Source: an uncultured Selenomonas sp.
GTDB taxonomy: Bacteria; Bacillota; Negativicutes; Selenomonadales; Selenomonadaceae
Direction: 5' to 3'
Assembly: GCA_938045435.1 (NCBI GenBank)
Contig: CALIBA010000080.1
Span: 1-7,828 of the forward strand
Length of the DNA stretch: 7,828 bases
The position numbers and the translations under genes were made by a program. The notes below the pieces were generated by a model. That model saw only the letters and a list, made by a program, of their open reading frames with translations, had not been told where the DNA came from and made no database searches. Numbering within the stretch: the first letter of the stretch is position 1; each line of letters starts with the position of its first letter. Shown piece after piece: positions 7,401-7,828 of this stretch.

Positions 7401-7793
7401 TCGGTGAGTGCACGGGGGCGGATTCCTATGCGTGGTCTGCGTGCGGGCCACGATGAAATGCTCGATGTGTATGACCAGATTGATTTGACGGTTTCGCTCG
7501 ACCATGCGGATCTTTCCCTGCTGCCGATTTTCTCCCCACATATAGAGTGGGCGCTCGGGCCTACGGAGGGGAATCTTAAAATCAGTGGAACACTTGCTGC
7601 GCCGCGTATCCATGGCTCTTTGCAGCTGATGGGCGGTGCGCTGAAGCTAAAGCCCATTGAAACCCCCATCACGGAGATGCAGATGCAGATAGATGCACTT
7701 GGCGATGCCATTGTTGTGCGCAGCTGTTCGGGCAAGATGGGTACAGGCGGGTATCTCTTGACAGGGCGCATGGGGCTAAACAGAAGAAATTAG
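4413..7793 (+). CDS. tamB: TamB/AsmA-like envelope protein, apparently cut short at its C-terminus
   Basis: A 1126-residue protein starting at ATG 4413 after GAGGAG (4403-4408). Residues 7-28 form one N-terminal membrane anchor (GGIAVLAAILICAAAVIHLV). The rest is long beta-rich periplasmic sequence. Residues about 30-130 resemble the AsmA-type start (TDVRIGSVEIYSLHEFRVSDI). Then come modules marked by G-[TDS]-x-x-x-P motifs beginning at residues 339, 543, 645, 742, 844, 943 and 1059, with a degenerate copy at 441, spaced close to 102 residues. TamB-like proteins form long grooved beta structures that span the periplasm and help move phospholipid or assemble outer-membrane proteins. The usual C-terminal DUF490/TamB region, with its outer-membrane-like final strands, is missing: the frame ends 62 residues after the last motif, in RMGLNRRN, where base composition falls sharply. 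Truncation by an insertion or mutation is likely; a natural split gene is the alternative. It is co-oriented with tolC and probably co-transcribed from 2712-2740. Confidence 0.85.
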   Translation: MRRKVYGGIAVLAAILICAAAVIHLVRAQAFMTQVGAMAERFAAETLGTDVRIGSVEIYSLHEFRVSDITIYDKQAEAVLRADEARVTLRLLSLLSSPLQSVDEVRLMGTRVHVIRHDDGTWNYSDLISDHTQQSDFAGRIQFADAVVTVSDTARSFDVTGVTGAADVEQGDVSFALSGQLYDVLLHVRGALVGETQSAHVTMDDAALTPLLELLPADTIPADVSIQTLYAEHAEAQFARVDGALTADGRVDGLRGTGSAYGMETELKSAALTFSEQELFLAATLAAGGETARVDGTVRLDMETPALNLTVRTADFAVDRVLHASPYVGQVTADVHVTGTPAAPLMAGHVQAAAGSAYGIPFQEASAEVSFDGSVITVDQLQAQAFGGTVSGAGTFDTRDYAYVGRLVTDGVQLRRLRAEADLPLPDGAEGIVRADLGITGRGEERDALAVYGSATVTDGVYRRLPIERASASFMLQGEDLTLDFLSANLPNDTDLGIEGRITGGHALDLRFYGGHADLSLLNRLDPRLSFAGVADFGGEVHGDISDPHVEMKVSATNGHLMYQPFDSLLFRAEGSLSGIGIYDFSMEKNGREVWLVNGSVGFTGERRVHVQIDTMGARMEDVAALVAPNEPITGNIDNIITFTGTLDNPHAVGYVHFYRGSYNGVLLSGMDGDYFLDNGIIRLQVFHIYSPMVDMVLNGTISAQGVFDLDTEVRDLDMKRFEHKLPYEVEGHGTFLGKITGTSSHPMFNGQLQADRIVMNGTELREVRSYVRYENGIVEMDRTGFRQGTDGVVSASLHYDMETQALSGAMDMENLDVPALLALVNQKEDRIEGRITSHATLGGTRENPAGTLTGTITEGKVAGYEVTDVALDVALSEHVLTIRHLMGRQEGGSFSASGTIDFNGAIHVDAEANEIALGMFTGLAGVNEPVMGAASMTAQVRGSADRPEADLKLTVRSGGMRGASFDEMVGEARVTGSVIDLKYLTVNKMVGGQTYSVSARGRIPMRGLRAGHDEMLDVYDQIDLTVSLDHADLSLLPIFSPHIEWALGPTEGNLKISGTLAAPRIHGSLQLMGGALKLKPIETPITEMQMQIDALGDAIVVRSCSGKMGTGGYLLTGRMGLNRRN

Positions 7794-7828
7794 GAGGTGA
7801 ATTAATTGCTGAGATTTATTAATATATG
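7778..7828. other. Low-G+C segment at the end of tamB, possible insertion junction
   Basis: From 7778 to the window end only 13 of 51 bases are G or C, against clearly G/C-richer sequence throughout tamB just before. The change coincides with the last codons of the shortened tamB frame (Asn-Arg-Arg-Asn-stop). This is what the left edge of an inserted mobile element would look like. An ordinary A/T-rich intergenic region is possible, but it begins inside the reading frame. Confidence 0.35.
7806..7828 (+). CDS. Start of a further gene, unidentified (partial)
   Basis: AGGAGGT (7792-7798) overlaps the tamB stop codon and lies 7 nt before TTG 7806, which opens a frame reading MLRFINI to the window end. 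The ribosome binding site is near-perfect, so a real gene start is likely. Seven residues cannot identify a family. It could be the transposase or other gene of an inserted element, or the next outer-membrane biogenesis gene. Confidence 0.4.

Noticed and set aside
1..7828. CRISPR array, tRNA or rRNA genes
   Set aside because: I saw no direct-repeat/spacer series, cloverleaf with CCA-end pattern or rRNA-like segment on either strand. The internal periodicity in tamB is protein module repetition.

Overview
The window looks like chromosomal DNA from a diderm Firmicute of the Negativicutes, with a Selenomonas/Centipeda-like member the best guess. This is inferred from three things: an MCE (MlaD-type) protein fused to its own C-terminal beta-barrel, outer-membrane genes of the tolC and tamB families close by, and moderately high G+C coding DNA with strong AGGAGG-type ribosome binding sites. 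No taxonomic marker gene is present, so the assignment is not certain.

Layout. Positions 1-720 hold the 3' part of a mlaD-like gene (lipid transport, helical bridge plus barrel). It is followed closely, on the same strand, by a DUF4241 gene (about 791-1519). Next is a short spacer with a perfect 22-bp inverted repeat (1578-1637), which may also carry a small ORF (1530-1697). A convergent gene on the minus strand (1684-2457) encodes a crotonase-fold enoyl-CoA hydratase/isomerase. The 368-bp divergent region 2458-2825 carries palindromes on the minus-strand side and a good extended -10 promoter on the plus-strand side. From it run a tolC-family outer-membrane factor gene (2826-4364) and, 48 bp later, a large tamB/AsmA-like gene (4413-7793). 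The last 50 bases are A/T-rich and contain a strong ribosome binding site and the first codons of another ORF.

How the genes fit together. MlaD-like, TolC-like and TamB-like proteins all work across the diderm envelope: two families of lipid-conducting bridge and one outer-membrane export channel. They read as parts of one outer-membrane biogenesis locus. The DUF4241 and crotonase genes have no evident envelope role and separate mlaD from tolC-tamB, so they look like later insertions.

Points most worth a second look. (1) The tamB frame stops in the middle of a repeat module, without the usual C-terminal domain, exactly where base composition falls to about 25% G+C; this suggests interruption by a mobile element or a recent rearrangement. 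(2) The TamB-like protein shows a very regular module period of about 102 residues. (3) There is a perfect 22-bp inverted repeat between the convergent genes. (4) The crotonase homologue lacks both classical catalytic glutamates. I found no convincing wholly new system; the envelope genes belong to recognisable families.
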